Positions 42,810 to 51,692 of a stretch of 64,000 nt of DNA are shown here, in pieces. The stretch's first letter is position 1. Every line of letters begins with the position of its first letter. The notes below the pieces were generated by a model. It did no database searches, was not told the origin of the DNA, and saw nothing but the letters and a program-made list of their open reading frames with translations. Source of the stretch: Clostridium_AD sp964467165 (lineage in GTDB: Bacteria; Bacillota; Clostridia; Clostridiales; Clostridiaceae); contig CAYXOL010000004.1 in the NCBI GenBank assembly GCA_964467165.1, positions 62,001 to 126,000 of the forward strand, written 5' to 3'. Position numbers and translations under genes: made by a program.

Positions 42810-43928
42810 ATGAGGCTTATACCAATAGAGCTTTCAAAACCAGGGGATTATTTGGCTAAAACTATATTTGATAATGATGGGAGAGTTCTATTAAGAGAAG
42901 GTGTTATGTTAACTGAAATTTTTTTAATAAGAATTAAGCGTTTAAAAATTTATTCTATTTATATTAATGATAAATACAGCGATATTATGATAGAAGATGT
43001 AATAAAACCTGAATTACGCCAAAATGCTATAAAAGCCATAAAAGAAACTTTTTATAGCTTTGAAAAATACAGTTTACATTCTAATAATATAAATTTCAAC
43101 GAAAAAAAATTTTCCAAAGAAAAGCAATCATATTTCGAATCTATAGGAAATATTGCAAAAGATATAATTGATGAAATTATAAGTAAGAAAAATGTAATGA
43201 TTAATCTTGTAGACATTAAGAGTATGGATAATTATACCTACCAACATTCTGTAAATGTAGCTGTAATTTCTCTAGTACTTGGAGTTCAATTGCAACTCAA
43301 TCAAAATGAACTTTACACTTTATGTATGGGTGCATTGATACATGACATAGGCAAAGTACTTATTCCAAAAGACTTACTTTTAAAACCTGGTCCCTTAACT
43401 GATGAAGAGTTTAAAATTATGAAGCTACATACTACAAAAGGTTATGATTATTTAAAGGGTTCTTTGGATATATCTGCTCCCGCTAGGATTGTTGCTCTTC
43501 AACACCATGAAAAAATGAATGGATTCGGATATCCTGATAACATAAAGGATAAGTCTATAAATAAGTTTGCTAGAATTGTTGCTATTGCCGACGTATATGA
43601 TGCACTTACTTCGGACAGACCTTATAGAAAAGCTATGAGTCCTAATGATGCTGTTGAATATATACTGGCCCATGGGGATACTCAATTTGATTATGATATG
43701 GTTAAGGCATTTTCTAAGGCAGTTGTTCCATACCCACCTGGAACACTAGTAAAACTAAGCACTGGTGATACAGCTGTTGTAACAGCTGTATTTCCTAACT
43801 TTGCTTTAAGACCAGAAGTTAAAATTATAAAAAGTAGCTCTGATGCTAATGCTCATGAAGTTGATTCAATTGTTTCATTAGTAGATCAATTGGATATCGT
43901 AATTAATAATATTGAATTTACCATTTAA
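42810..43928 (+). CDS. HD-GYP domain protein (c-di-GMP phosphodiesterase)
   Basis: 372 residues from the ATG at 42810, which follows GGGGTG; the frame extends to 42732 without a site. An N-terminal domain of about 110 residues with LLREGVMLTE is typical of this group. The HD-GYP catalytic set is present: YQHSVNVAV, HDIGK, the KLHTTKGYDYL His, HHEKMNGFGYP (Asn in place of the usual Asp in DGxGYP), and ADVYDALTSDRPYR. Predicted to hydrolyse c-di-GMP to pGpG or GMP using a di- or tri-iron centre. The C-terminal 60 residues form a beta-rich tail. Own terminator. Confidence 0.92.
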   Translation: MRLIPIELSKPGDYLAKTIFDNDGRVLLREGVMLTEIFLIRIKRLKIYSIYINDKYSDIMIEDVIKPELRQNAIKAIKETFYSFEKYSLHSNNINFNEKKFSKEKQSYFESIGNIAKDIIDEIISKKNVMINLVDIKSMDNYTYQHSVNVAVISLVLGVQLQLNQNELYTLCMGALIHDIGKVLIPKDLLLKPGPLTDEEFKIMKLHTTKGYDYLKGSLDISAPARIVALQHHEKMNGFGYPDNIKDKSINKFARIVAIADVYDALTSDRPYRKAMSPNDAVEYILAHGDTQFDYDMVKAFSKAVVPYPPGTLVKLSTGDTAVVTAVFPNFALRPEVKIIKSSSDANAHEVDSIVSLVDQLDIVINNIEFTI

Positions 43929-43964
43929 TATTATATATAACTTATATTATCCGTTAAACGTCAT

Positions 43965-43999
43965 AAAAGGATACTCTGAAATCTCAGAATATCCTTTTA
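43965..43999. terminator. Terminator between HD-GYP and small gene
   Basis: AAAAGGATACTCTGA pairs with TCAGAATATCCTTTT (one mismatch) around 4 bases. T-runs on both sides allow it to serve both convergent genes. Confidence 0.85.
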
Positions 44000-44022
44000 T
44001 ATTAAAAATGATTAATTGCTTA

Positions 44023-44280
44023 CTATATAATTCCTTTAAACTTCTCATATTTGTTAGAACCAGCATTGCCTACTAGATTATTGTTAGCTATCTCTTTAGC
44101 TTCCTCAATGTCCTTTGCCTTAAACATTATAGTTCCACCATTTCTATTATACATTCCACCACAAATTAAATACTTAGATGCATGATTAACGTTGTTTGTA
44201 CTATCAGTATAAGTTATTGCTAAACTATCATTACCTTGGTTTGAATAATTTATCTTAACCCATAAATCCTTTGTTTCCAT
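44023..44280 (-). CDS. Small hypothetical protein
   Basis: 85 residues with a clear GGAGGT ribosome site, so probably real. Slightly basic, soluble, with a Gly-rich middle (YLICGGMYNRNGGTIMFKAK) followed by a helix with repeated Ala-Glu (DIEEAKEIANNNL). No family recognised. It shares a convergent terminator with the HD-GYP gene. Confidence 0.65.
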   Translation of the reverse strand: METKDLWVKINYSNQGNDSLAITYTDSTNNVNHASKYLICGGMYNRNGGTIMFKAKDIEEAKEIANNNLVGNAGSNKYEKFKGII

Positions 44281-44554
44281 ATTGTTTTACCTCCAGTTAA
44301 ATAATCCACTATAGTGGTCCATTAAAAGTGCAGCTTCGCTGTAACTTCAAGCTGCTATAAAATACAGTAACTATATATTGAAAAATACTTTACAGGTATT
44401 TTTATTCTTTATACTATATTTATAGTATATCGAACATCTGTTCTCGTGTCAATAGATTTTATAAAATTTTCACGGTCTTCTCTAATTATATATTCTTCTC
44501 ATATAACAAATATTACTCCTAATAAACTGAAAAAGTACAGATTTAGAGTATGTT

Positions 44555-45250
44555 TTATACCCTAAGCCTGTACCCAGTACCCCAAACGGTTTCAATATAT
44601 TGTGGATCAGATGTAGATGCTTCAATTTTCTCTCGAACCCTGCCAATATGCACTGTAACAGTTGCAGTATCTCCTATAGCATCAAATCCCCAAATCTTTT
44701 CAAATAGTTCATCTTTACTAAATACTCTATTGGGATTTTCAGCAAGATAAAGTAACAGATCAAATTCCTTTTGTGCCAGATTTACTGATTCTCCGTTCAT
44801 AAATACCTGCCTACAATCTTTTTTTATTTCAAGTCCTCTTATTATAAGAGTGCTACTTTTGATATTACCATTAAATTTATTTTTTATTCGCTCATAATTT
44901 CTAATATGAGACTTAACCCTGGCAACTAGTTCACTTGGGTTAAAGGGCTTTGTAATATAGTCATCTGCACCAAGACTGAGACCCTTTATTTTATCAATGT
45001 CTTCCTTTTTTGCAGAAACCATTAAAACTGGAATATCCTTATCCTCTTGCAAACTACGAAGAATAGTATACCCATCGATTTTAGGAAGCATAACATCAAG
45101 AATTAGCAAATCAAATTTATTTGTTTTTAAGGCATTTAATCCCTCTACACCATTATTACATATTTTAACTTCAAAGCCTTCTAGCTCTAAATAATCTTTT
45201 TCAAGTTCAGCAATGCACACATCGTCTTCGACTATTAAAATTCTTTTCAT
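44555..45250 (-). CDS. OmpR-family response regulator
   Basis: 231 residues, AGAGGATT ribosome site. Receiver domain with phospho-acceptor Asp in LLILDVMLPKIDG and Lys in TKPFNPSEL; C-terminal winged helix with ENPNRVFSKDELFEKIWG and VHIGRVREKIE. It lies 9 bases after its sensor kinase and is the last gene of a four-gene operon with an ABC-2 transporter, so it probably controls that operon in response to a cell-envelope stress or peptide. Confidence 0.94.
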   Translation of the reverse strand: MKRILIVEDDVCIAELEKDYLELEGFEVKICNNGVEGLNALKTNKFDLLILDVMLPKIDGYTILRSLQEDKDIPVLMVSAKKEDIDKIKGLSLGADDYITKPFNPSELVARVKSHIRNYERIKNKFNGNIKSSTLIIRGLEIKKDCRQVFMNGESVNLAQKEFDLLLYLAENPNRVFSKDELFEKIWGFDAIGDTATVTVHIGRVREKIEASTSDPQYIETVWGTGYRLRV

Positions 45251-45259
45251 AATAATCCT

Positions 45260-46702
45260 CTACCCTTCTAATATTTTTCCAAGTGATATCAATATACTAG
45301 TTCCATTAGTTTCATGACTTACAGCCCATATTTTCCCTTTATGTCCCTCTACAATTTGTTTTGCAATGGCAAGTCCAAGTCCACTTCCATTGGCCTCACT
45401 TCTTGCGAAATCTGCTCTGTAAAACCTATCAAAGATTTTATTGGCATCCCTGTCATCAATGCCGCATCCGTTGTCCCTTATCTCAATAATAATGCTGGAA
45501 TTAGTCTCTCTAAGCATTATTGTAATTTCACCTTGCTCCTTGTTCATATATTTACGAGAGTTATCAATGATATTCAGTACAACCCTCATGAATCTTTCTC
45601 TATCAACTTTAACGAATTTTGCAGTTTTCAGATGGTTTTTTAAACAAATTTTTATATTTGATTTTTCAAGGTCTATTGAACTTTCATGAATACAATAGTT
45701 AAAATAATCTATAATATCCGTTTTTTCAAAGTTAAATGGAAGCTGACTTAAATCTAATTTTGAATATAAAAGTAAATCATTAATCATAACATCCATCTGT
45801 TCTGCTTTTGAATAAACAGTCTTCAAATAACGTTCTGTCTTTTCAGGAGTATTTGCAACACCATCTAAAATACCTTTAACATAGCCTTTTATTGAAGTTA
45901 TAGGTGTTTTAAGATCATGAGATATACTGGATACTAACATTGTCCTGTTATCATCGTACTTCTGTTTTAAGATAATAGAATCCTTAAGTTGTATTCTCAT
46001 CTTTTCAAAATCAGCACATAAATCCACAATTTCTTCATCGCCATCTTCAGTAATTTCAATACTTAAGTCACCTTTGCTAATTTCTCCTACTGCTGTTTTT
46101 AAAAGAGATAGTGGCTTTATTATCCTTTTTGACAGCAGATAGGACATAACGATATTAACCGCTATAAAAGTCATAATAAATATGGCAAGTATAAATATTA
46201 TAAACTTTTCAAGTATATCTGAATACTCAAAAGTTGGGGTAAGTAAAATGGCATGGCCTAACACATCATCTTTAAACCTGATTGTTGCTACTTCAACCAT
46301 GTAGGCTTTAGAATCAATTTCAACTATTTTCTTTTCAGCTTTACTTTCTGATTCTAATAAACATTTTTCTATATCGATTTTATTTATATCCTTGGAAGTG
46401 AAAATAACAACATCGCTTTTAATAATTATAAGTTCTCCATTTATATTTGCTAGCTTTTGGTGCAAATACTTCTGAAATCTTGGATCTTCTATATCCTGAA
46501 AATTTTGTTTCCATATGACACTTTTAGTATCAGATAATTCGGTTTTTATAGCTATAATTTTTTTAAAATTATCATAGCTTACACCCTTATTAAACATTTT
46601 TGTAGATACAAAAACAAATAGGAATGCAGCGATAATTGTAATACCAATGGGAATTACTATAGTTATAGTATTAGAAAGAATTAACCGCTTTTTTATATTC
46701 AT
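45260..46702 (-). CDS. Sensor histidine kinase
   Basis: 480 residues from the ATG at 46702, chosen for GGGGTG 7 bases upstream (a GTG three codons earlier is weaker). Two membrane helices (about 8-30 and 165-188) enclose an extracellular domain of about 135 residues. HAMP with KRIIKPLSLLKTAVGEISKG, HisKA with SSISHDLKTPITSIKGY, and N, G1 and G2 boxes in NIIDNSRKY, DNGCGID and GSGLGLAIAKQI. Partner of the response regulator downstream. Signal unknown. Confidence 0.93.
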   Translation of the reverse strand: MNIKKRLILSNTITIVIPIGITIIAAFLFVFVSTKMFNKGVSYDNFKKIIAIKTELSDTKSVIWKQNFQDIEDPRFQKYLHQKLANINGELIIIKSDVVIFTSKDINKIDIEKCLLESESKAEKKIVEIDSKAYMVEVATIRFKDDVLGHAILLTPTFEYSDILEKFIIFILAIFIMTFIAVNIVMSYLLSKRIIKPLSLLKTAVGEISKGDLSIEITEDGDEEIVDLCADFEKMRIQLKDSIILKQKYDDNRTMLVSSISHDLKTPITSIKGYVKGILDGVANTPEKTERYLKTVYSKAEQMDVMINDLLLYSKLDLSQLPFNFEKTDIIDYFNYCIHESSIDLEKSNIKICLKNHLKTAKFVKVDRERFMRVVLNIIDNSRKYMNKEQGEITIMLRETNSSIIIEIRDNGCGIDDRDANKIFDRFYRADFARSEANGSGLGLAIAKQIVEGHKGKIWAVSHETNGTSILISLGKILEG

Positions 46703-46745
46703 CCTTATCACCCCAAAAATTTCTTACCTTGATTTAACTAATCAT

Positions 46746-47498
46746 TTAGAATTCTCTTTTATCAAACAAATAATATCCTGCTGTAAAAAATATTATACCA
46801 TAGCTGAGCATCATCATAAATTGAAGAAAGATTTTAAAAGTAGGTATAGTTTCCATTAAAAATAGAGTGTACCAGTTCAACATTGAGGTAATAAATATAC
46901 CCGAAAATCTATAAAAAATAATTCCAAGCCCCTTAAAAATAACGAAAACAAAAATGGATAGAAAAAATACACCTATGCCACTTCTAATTATATTTGTAAA
47001 AAATACAATTATTATTGATAAAATCACCATAGGCATTAATGTGATAATATAAGAAATCAAGATTTTTAAAATGCTTCCTATAGAAAAGGAATTTGAATTA
47101 AAAAGACAGCCAGCCAATATTGAAAAAATCATCACAAATAAAAGGTTTGCAAGTATAAATAACATAATTGCAGTTAATTTTGCGCTGTAAAACTTCAATC
47201 TTGAAATAGGTCTTGTAAGTGCTATCTTCATAGTATTTTGTGAAAATTCTCCAGAAAAGCTTTCTATGGTAACTAGCGCCGTAAATAGTGGCAGAATGGT
47301 ATTTACTACTACTGATAGTACCATTATGGGAAAGTCCATACTTGAAACCACACGCAGTCCGAACCCAGTCCTGAATACCACCATGGATAACTGTCCTAGT
47401 ATAATAAAAATAAGCGATATAATCATCGCAACTAAGACTTTTTTCCTTTTATATAGTTTTTCAATCTCATTCGTTAAAGCAGCTTTAAATTCTACCAT
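46746..47498 (-). CDS. ABC-2 type transporter permease
   Basis: 250 residues with six membrane helices and the coupling block ESFSGEFSQNTMKIALTRPISR. Its start overlaps the end of the ATPase gene by 14 bases, indicating translational coupling. With the ATPase and two-component genes it resembles peptide-antibiotic resistance modules. Confidence 0.88.
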   Translation of the reverse strand: MVEFKAALTNEIEKLYKRKKVLVAMIISLIFIILGQLSMVVFRTGFGLRVVSSMDFPIMVLSVVVNTILPLFTALVTIESFSGEFSQNTMKIALTRPISRLKFYSAKLTAIMLFILANLLFVMIFSILAGCLFNSNSFSIGSILKILISYIITLMPMVILSIIIVFFTNIIRSGIGVFFLSIFVFVIFKGLGIIFYRFSGIFITSMLNWYTLFLMETIPTFKIFLQFMMMLSYGIIFFTAGYYLFDKREF

Positions 47499-48210
47499 TT
47501 CTCTCTACCTCGCTAACAAAATAATTTTCAAGAGTTGCATAATTGTTTAATATATTTTTCATATTATCTACATTAAGCATACGACCATCGTATAGCACCC
47601 CAATATTAGTACAAGTAAGTTCAACATCATGAATAAGATGGCTTGATATGAAAAATGTAGCTTTTTCTTTTTCTACTAAATCTTTTATTATATTTCTCAT
47701 AGAAATCATTCCTTCAACATCAAGTCCATTTAAAGGCTCATCTAAAATAATAACTTGAGGCCGTGATAAAATTGCAGCTGAAATTCCAAGTCTTTGTTTC
47801 ATTCCCAGTGAAAATTTTCTTGGTTTCTCATTTTTATATTTTAACATTCCTGTAAGTTCTAAAACTTCATTAATTCTTTCATCATCAACATCTTTATAAT
47901 ACCTTGAAAATTGTTTTAAATTTTCATAAGCTGTTAAATAAAGATAGGATTCTGCTGTTTCAATAATACAGCCTACCTTTTGCATTGCAAGCTCATGTTC
48001 TTCAAGTATACTATGCCCTAAAATTTTAACATCTCCACTGTCTGGTTTTATAAGCCCCGTCATAATTTTCATAGCAGTGGTCTTACCCGCACCATTGGGT
48101 CCTAAAAATCCGAAAATTTCACCTTTATGTATATCAAGGTTAATATCTGTTATACCTCTTCCGTTTTTGTATAGCTTGGAAAGGTTTTTGATTTCAATAA
48201 CTTTATCCAT
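47485..48210 (-). CDS. ABC transporter ATP-binding protein
   Basis: 241 residues from the ATG at 48210 with GGGAGG. Walker A GPNGAGKTT, signature FSLGMKQRLGISAAI, Walker B VIILDEPLNGLD and His in SSHLIHD. The signature FSLGMKQRL is typical of the lantibiotic-immunity/bacitracin (BcrA-like) group, so export of or immunity to a peptide is plausible. First gene of the operon ATPase-permease-kinase-regulator. Confidence 0.93.
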   Translation of the reverse strand: MDKVIEIKNLSKLYKNGRGITDINLDIHKGEIFGFLGPNGAGKTTAMKIMTGLIKPDSGDVKILGHSILEEHELAMQKVGCIIETAESYLYLTAYENLKQFSRYYKDVDDERINEVLELTGMLKYKNEKPRKFSLGMKQRLGISAAILSRPQVIILDEPLNGLDVEGMISMRNIIKDLVEKEKATFFISSHLIHDVELTCTNIGVLYDGRMLNVDNMKNILNNYATLENYFVSEVERNGRI

Positions 48211-48235
48211 TTGTATACCTCCCAAATTTAGTAAC

Positions 48236-48297
48236 CACAGGAAAATAAATAACAAGTAAGTATAATAGACGTTTTACTTGTTATTTATTTTCCTGTG
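48236..48297. terminator. Perfect 24-bp inverted repeat
   Basis: Arms 48236-48259 and 48274-48297 pair without mismatch around a 14-base loop that contains TATAAT on the plus strand. The position after the secreted-protein gene and the T-rich right arm suggest a terminator, while its closeness to the ABC operon start leaves room for a regulatory role. Confidence 0.6.
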
Positions 48298-48351
48298 TCA
48301 TATTTATTTTTTTATAATACCTTACTTTAATACACTTTAACTTATTTACTA

Positions 48352-49596
48352 TTACTTAAATACTTTACTAAATTGACCATCAAAGATAACATTTCCACTT
48401 CTGCTACCATCTAAGTTAAAGTATATTTTTGCTGATCTTGCATCTATAGACACATTACCTTTTATCTCATTATTTAAAGTTCCTACACCATTAAAACTTG
48501 CATTTAGCTTGTTATTTTCATCGAATTTAGCATCAAATTTAAAGTCATCTTTATCCGTTGCATATTCTTCATATCCTTTTGCATATTCTACATAATGTCT
48601 TCCGCTAATGCCCTTGTCGTCTATTGCAGTAACATCTAAGATTTCTTCTCCTATTTTTACAAAACTCTCTCCCTTATCTATTAAAATATCTGTTTTATAT
48701 TTTCCTATATATTTTTCAGCATTAGTTAATTTACTATAATCTTGTTCTATATTCTTTTCTACTTTTTTACCAGAAAGATCTGGTTTATTTACCTTAGTTG
48801 AGTTAATATTGCTGAACTTTACAAGTAGCTCGAAGGTTAATTTATGCTCTGCATTTTTTTCATCTTTACCAGAAACTACTCCACTGCCAAGAACAGTTTG
48901 AATGAACCCCTCTTTAGTCGTTACCATATTCCCCTTAACTTCCTTTACAAATACATCCTTTGTTATTTTAGGCATGTTGCTCTCATTATTATTGCTATAA
49001 CCCAATTGACTCTTAGATTGAAGAGATACCACTGCGTTAATTAAAGCTGGTATTTGGGATTCGCTAAGTGACCCAGATAATGTCTTAGTTCCATCCGAAT
49101 TTTCAGTAACTACAACCGCTTCTTTTAAATTACCCACAAGAGCATCTACGATTTTCTCCATATCACCAGCTTCTTTTTCTTTAAAAGGGTTTTTAGTGGT
49201 TATATTTTCTCTAGTTGTAGCAAAATCACTTATATAATAAACATTTTGCTCACTGTTTTTATATATAGAACTTTTTTTGTCTGAATAGCTATAATTCTCT
49301 GTCTCCTTTGAACCTTCCATTTTAGTTGATACATTTTCCTTAGCTCCATTTTTTACATCAACTTTATCAAGGGTGTTTTGCGAATAAATAACAGTAGCGT
49401 TATCCTTTAGAATAACCGAGCTGTCCATAGTATAGCTTGATAACCTTGTGGTACAACTTTCCGCTGTATATTTTACAGAATCCTTAAGTTGATCGTATCC
49501 ACTTTTAGTTATTACCTGAGCAATGGCAGTAGTTGTAAACATTATCGTACCTAGAGCAAAACTTATTATTGTGGTGGTTTTTTTATTGAATTTCAT
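48352..49596 (-). CDS. Secreted protein of unknown function
   Basis: 414 residues, AAGGAG site. Signal peptide KKTTTIISFALGTIMFTTTA with likely cleavage after AIA. The mature part is hydrophilic and rich in Lys, Ser, Thr and Asn, with repeated beta-strand-like segments (VILKDNATVIYSQNT, KIYFNLDGSRSGNVIFDGQF) and no Cys except one. No family recognised. It lies upstream of the ABC/two-component operon on the same strand, so it may act as a surface partner of that system; this is position-based inference. Confidence 0.75.
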   Translation of the reverse strand: MKFNKKTTTIISFALGTIMFTTTAIAQVITKSGYDQLKDSVKYTAESCTTRLSSYTMDSSVILKDNATVIYSQNTLDKVDVKNGAKENVSTKMEGSKETENYSYSDKKSSIYKNSEQNVYYISDFATTRENITTKNPFKEKEAGDMEKIVDALVGNLKEAVVVTENSDGTKTLSGSLSESQIPALINAVVSLQSKSQLGYSNNNESNMPKITKDVFVKEVKGNMVTTKEGFIQTVLGSGVVSGKDEKNAEHKLTFELLVKFSNINSTKVNKPDLSGKKVEKNIEQDYSKLTNAEKYIGKYKTDILIDKGESFVKIGEEILDVTAIDDKGISGRHYVEYAKGYEEYATDKDDFKFDAKFDENNKLNASFNGVGTLNNEIKGNVSIDARSAKIYFNLDGSRSGNVIFDGQFSKVFK

Positions 49597-49767
49597 TTTG
49601 TAAAATCTCCTTTTATTTAAATCTACTTTTATTTAAATTAATATTTAAGAATGAAAGCCTTCCATAATTCTATTTTAAGGTATATGTCTTTACTTTCTAT
49701 AAACAAATTATAAACAAAGTATAAACTCTGTTCTTACTTATGGCAACTGCACTGTAGCTTTGAATAT

Positions 49768-49812
49768 AAAAAACAGCCCTGAAAAGTACAATCTCTCGCA
49801 TAGGCTGTTTTA
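49768..49812 (-). terminator. Terminator of proC
   Basis: AAAACAGCC pairs with GGCTGTTTT; on the minus strand six T's follow. 17 bases after the stop. Confidence 0.85.
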
Positions 49813-49828
49813 CAATTGAAATTATACT

Positions 49829-50638
49829 TTATTTTTCACCCATCTTAATTGCCTTTTCTGTGCAACTCTCCATAGCTGAAATTACTGAACCCCTAAAATT
49901 ATTCTTTTCTAAGGTATATACTGCCTCTATGGTCGCTCCTCCTGGAGAACATACATTATCTTTAAGTTTACCTGGGTGCTGCTCAGTATCTAGTACCATT
50001 TTAGCTGCTCCTAGCACCGCTTGAGCTGCCATTCTATAAGCCTTGTCTCTTGGCATTCCTTGAAGTACAGCGCCATCTCCCAACGCTTCAATAAACATAT
50101 ACACATAAGCTGGGGAGGAACCACTTACCGCTGGAACTATTTCCATAAGATTTTCCTCTAATATCTCTATTCTTCCAAAGCTTTCAAAAACACTTACTAC
50201 CTCTTGTAATTCTTCTTTAGTTATATTTTTATTAGCACACAGTGCACTCATTCCCTGGCCTACAAGCGCTGGAGTATTTGGCATAGTTCTTATAACCTTT
50301 GAAGCAGCTCCAAGCACACTGCTCATATCCTCTAGGGTTACACCCGCAGCTATAGTTACTATGAGTACTTCTTTCTTTAAATATGGTTTTATTTCATCAA
50401 TGACCTGAAAATACTTATTTGGTTTTATAGCTAATATTACTATATCAGAAAACTTTGCAACTTCTTTATTATCCAGCGTTACTAAAATATTATATTCCGC
50501 TTTTACCTTATTCAAACTATTATCTGATGGATTACTTGCTATTACTTTTTCGCTAGACACTAAATTAGATTTTACTATTCCACCTATCATAGCTTGTGCC
50601 ATATTACCGCAACCTATAAATCCTATTGTTTTATTCAT
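49829..50638 (-). CDS. proC: Pyrroline-5-carboxylate reductase
   Basis: 269 residues, AGGAGG site. Rossmann start TIGFIGCGNMAQAMIGGI, VILAIKPNKY, RTMPNTPALVGQGMSAL, and the C-terminal signature DNVCSPGGATIEAVYTLE. It reduces pyrroline-5-carboxylate to proline with NAD(P)H. Single gene. The first 18 codons are duplicated in decayed form at 51262-51313. Confidence 0.95.
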   Translation of the reverse strand: MNKTIGFIGCGNMAQAMIGGIVKSNLVSSEKVIASNPSDNSLNKVKAEYNILVTLDNKEVAKFSDIVILAIKPNKYFQVIDEIKPYLKKEVLIVTIAAGVTLEDMSSVLGAASKVIRTMPNTPALVGQGMSALCANKNITKEELQEVVSVFESFGRIEILEENLMEIVPAVSGSSPAYVYMFIEALGDGAVLQGMPRDKAYRMAAQAVLGAAKMVLDTEQHPGKLKDNVCSPGGATIEAVYTLEKNNFRGSVISAMESCTEKAIKMGEK

Positions 50639-50744
50639 ATTGTTATTTCCTCCTAAGTAAATATTCTTATTTATATTTTCTCATTAAATTGATATAAAAT
50701 ATATGTTTTTTATTTTATTTCCACTTAATATTATTTTTTCTAAT

Positions 50745-51112
50745 TTAGTTGAGGTTAGTTAGATTTTCGATTTCTTCTAGCCTGGATATGTTTCTTTCAT
50801 CATCATTTAAGTATGAAATTTCAGTTAAATCGCTTTTGTATATTTCACATTCTGGTTTTTTATAGCTTCTCTTACAACCTTTTCAATGTCTGCATCCTTA
50901 AATTTCACTACTAGTGGTGTTGTTAGAGTAATCTTTATATAACTTTATATTTTAGCGGTTGGAAAATATATAAATCAACTTTATGAACGTTCGGTTATGG
51001 GGCATATTCTAGTAAAAGCCTTTTGAGAACCTAACATAGTCGTAAGTAATAAAGCAACTAAAAATAGGCTTGAAACCTTTTCAAATAAATTTTTCATTTT
51101 TTCATTCCCCAT
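50745..51112 (-). pseudogene. Leucine-rich-repeat surface protein, decayed remnant
   Basis: The right end encodes a signal peptide from the ATG at 51097 (MKNLFEKVSSLFLVALLLTT), which runs into a stop near 50990. Then, in a new frame, VVKFKDADIEKVVREAIKNQ, and after a further frameshift KSDLTEISYLNDDERNISRL ending EIENLTNLN and a stop at 50745. The segment order and the pattern (D-LEKAIR..., SDL..I..L, I..L..IE.LTNL) are those of the cap of internalin-like LRR proteins in Firmicutes. At least two frameshifts and loss of the rest. Confidence 0.65.
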
Positions 51113-51203
51113 CTTAAATCTTGTTCCAGATAACTTTTATGATTTTTGCGATTTATTTAAAGAAAAACTAATACAAAACGGTTGTACATAAGTAAAATAT
51201 TAA

Positions 51204-51226
51204 TTAAATCATCTCCTGCGGAGCTG
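51204..51226. repeat. Dispersed CTCCTGCGGAG element (copy 3)
   Basis: Identical over 23 bases to 2121-2143. It lies between the decayed LRR gene and the proC scrap. Confidence 0.65.
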
Positions 51227-51261
51227 CAATTAATGCTAAATTAAATTTAGCTATTCGAGCT

Positions 51262-51313
51262 ATCATAGCTTGTGCCATATTGCCGCAACCTATAAATCCT
51301 ATTGTTTTATTAA
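51262..51313 (-). pseudogene. Duplicated 5' scrap of proC
   Basis: On the minus strand it reads INKTIGFIGCGNMAQAMI, matching the proC start except that ATG is ATT, then diverges. The DNA is nearly identical to 50585-50636. No ribosome site. Either a partial duplication or the stump of a second proC. Confidence 0.7.
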
Positions 51314-51382
51314 TAAACCACACTTTTTTTGGAATACATTTTGCAATTTTGGTTATATTATTGATTGAAGATATTTATTAGC

Positions 51383-51419
51383 AAGAGAAAAAAACAATTA
51401 ACCATTGTTTTTTTCTCTT
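51383..51419. repeat. Perfect 16-bp hairpin before small spore-protein-like gene
   Basis: AAGAGAAAAAAACAAT pairs with ATTGTTTTTTTCTCTT around a 5-base loop, ending 12 bases before the ribosome site. It could terminate incoming transcription or form a leader structure. Confidence 0.6.
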
Positions 51420-51443
51420 AAGCAATACAAGGAGGTCTATATA

Positions 51444-51590
51444 ATGTCACATAAAGACAACAAAAACAGCAAAGATAATAAAAAGGCTAATCCAAAAACA
51501 AAACAAGAATTATCTAAGATGAGAATGGAAACTGCAAACGAAATAGGCGTTTCTAAGGAATCTAAGAAATTGGGAAAAGAAACAAAATAA
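51444..51590 (+). CDS. Small basic protein, possibly related to alpha/beta-type small acid-soluble spore proteins
   Basis: 48 residues from the ATG at 51444 with AAGGAGG. The N-terminal half is Lys/Asn-rich (DNKNSKDNKKANPKTK); the centre SKMRMETANEIGVSKESKK resembles the first conserved helix and GPR-cleavage region of alpha/beta SASPs (KxExAxExGV). The second SASP helix with its Gly-rich block is absent, so it is a divergent or shortened relative at best. A strong terminator follows. Confidence 0.55.
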   Translation: MSHKDNKNSKDNKKANPKTKQELSKMRMETANEIGVSKESKKLGKETK

Positions 51591-51600
51591 TACTTGCACA

Positions 51601-51640
51601 CTGAAAAAAGGAGATGTCAACCGACATCTCCTTTTTTCAG
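51601..51640 (+). terminator. Terminator after small basic protein gene
   Basis: Perfect 18-bp stem CTGAAAAAAGGAGATGTC / GACATCTCCTTTTTTCAG, loop of 4. The T-run lies in the right arm. Starts 10 bases after the stop. Confidence 0.85.
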
Positions 51641-51692
51641 TATTAAATAAAATTATAATTGCGGTTTTATTACCAATAATATACTTTTAATT

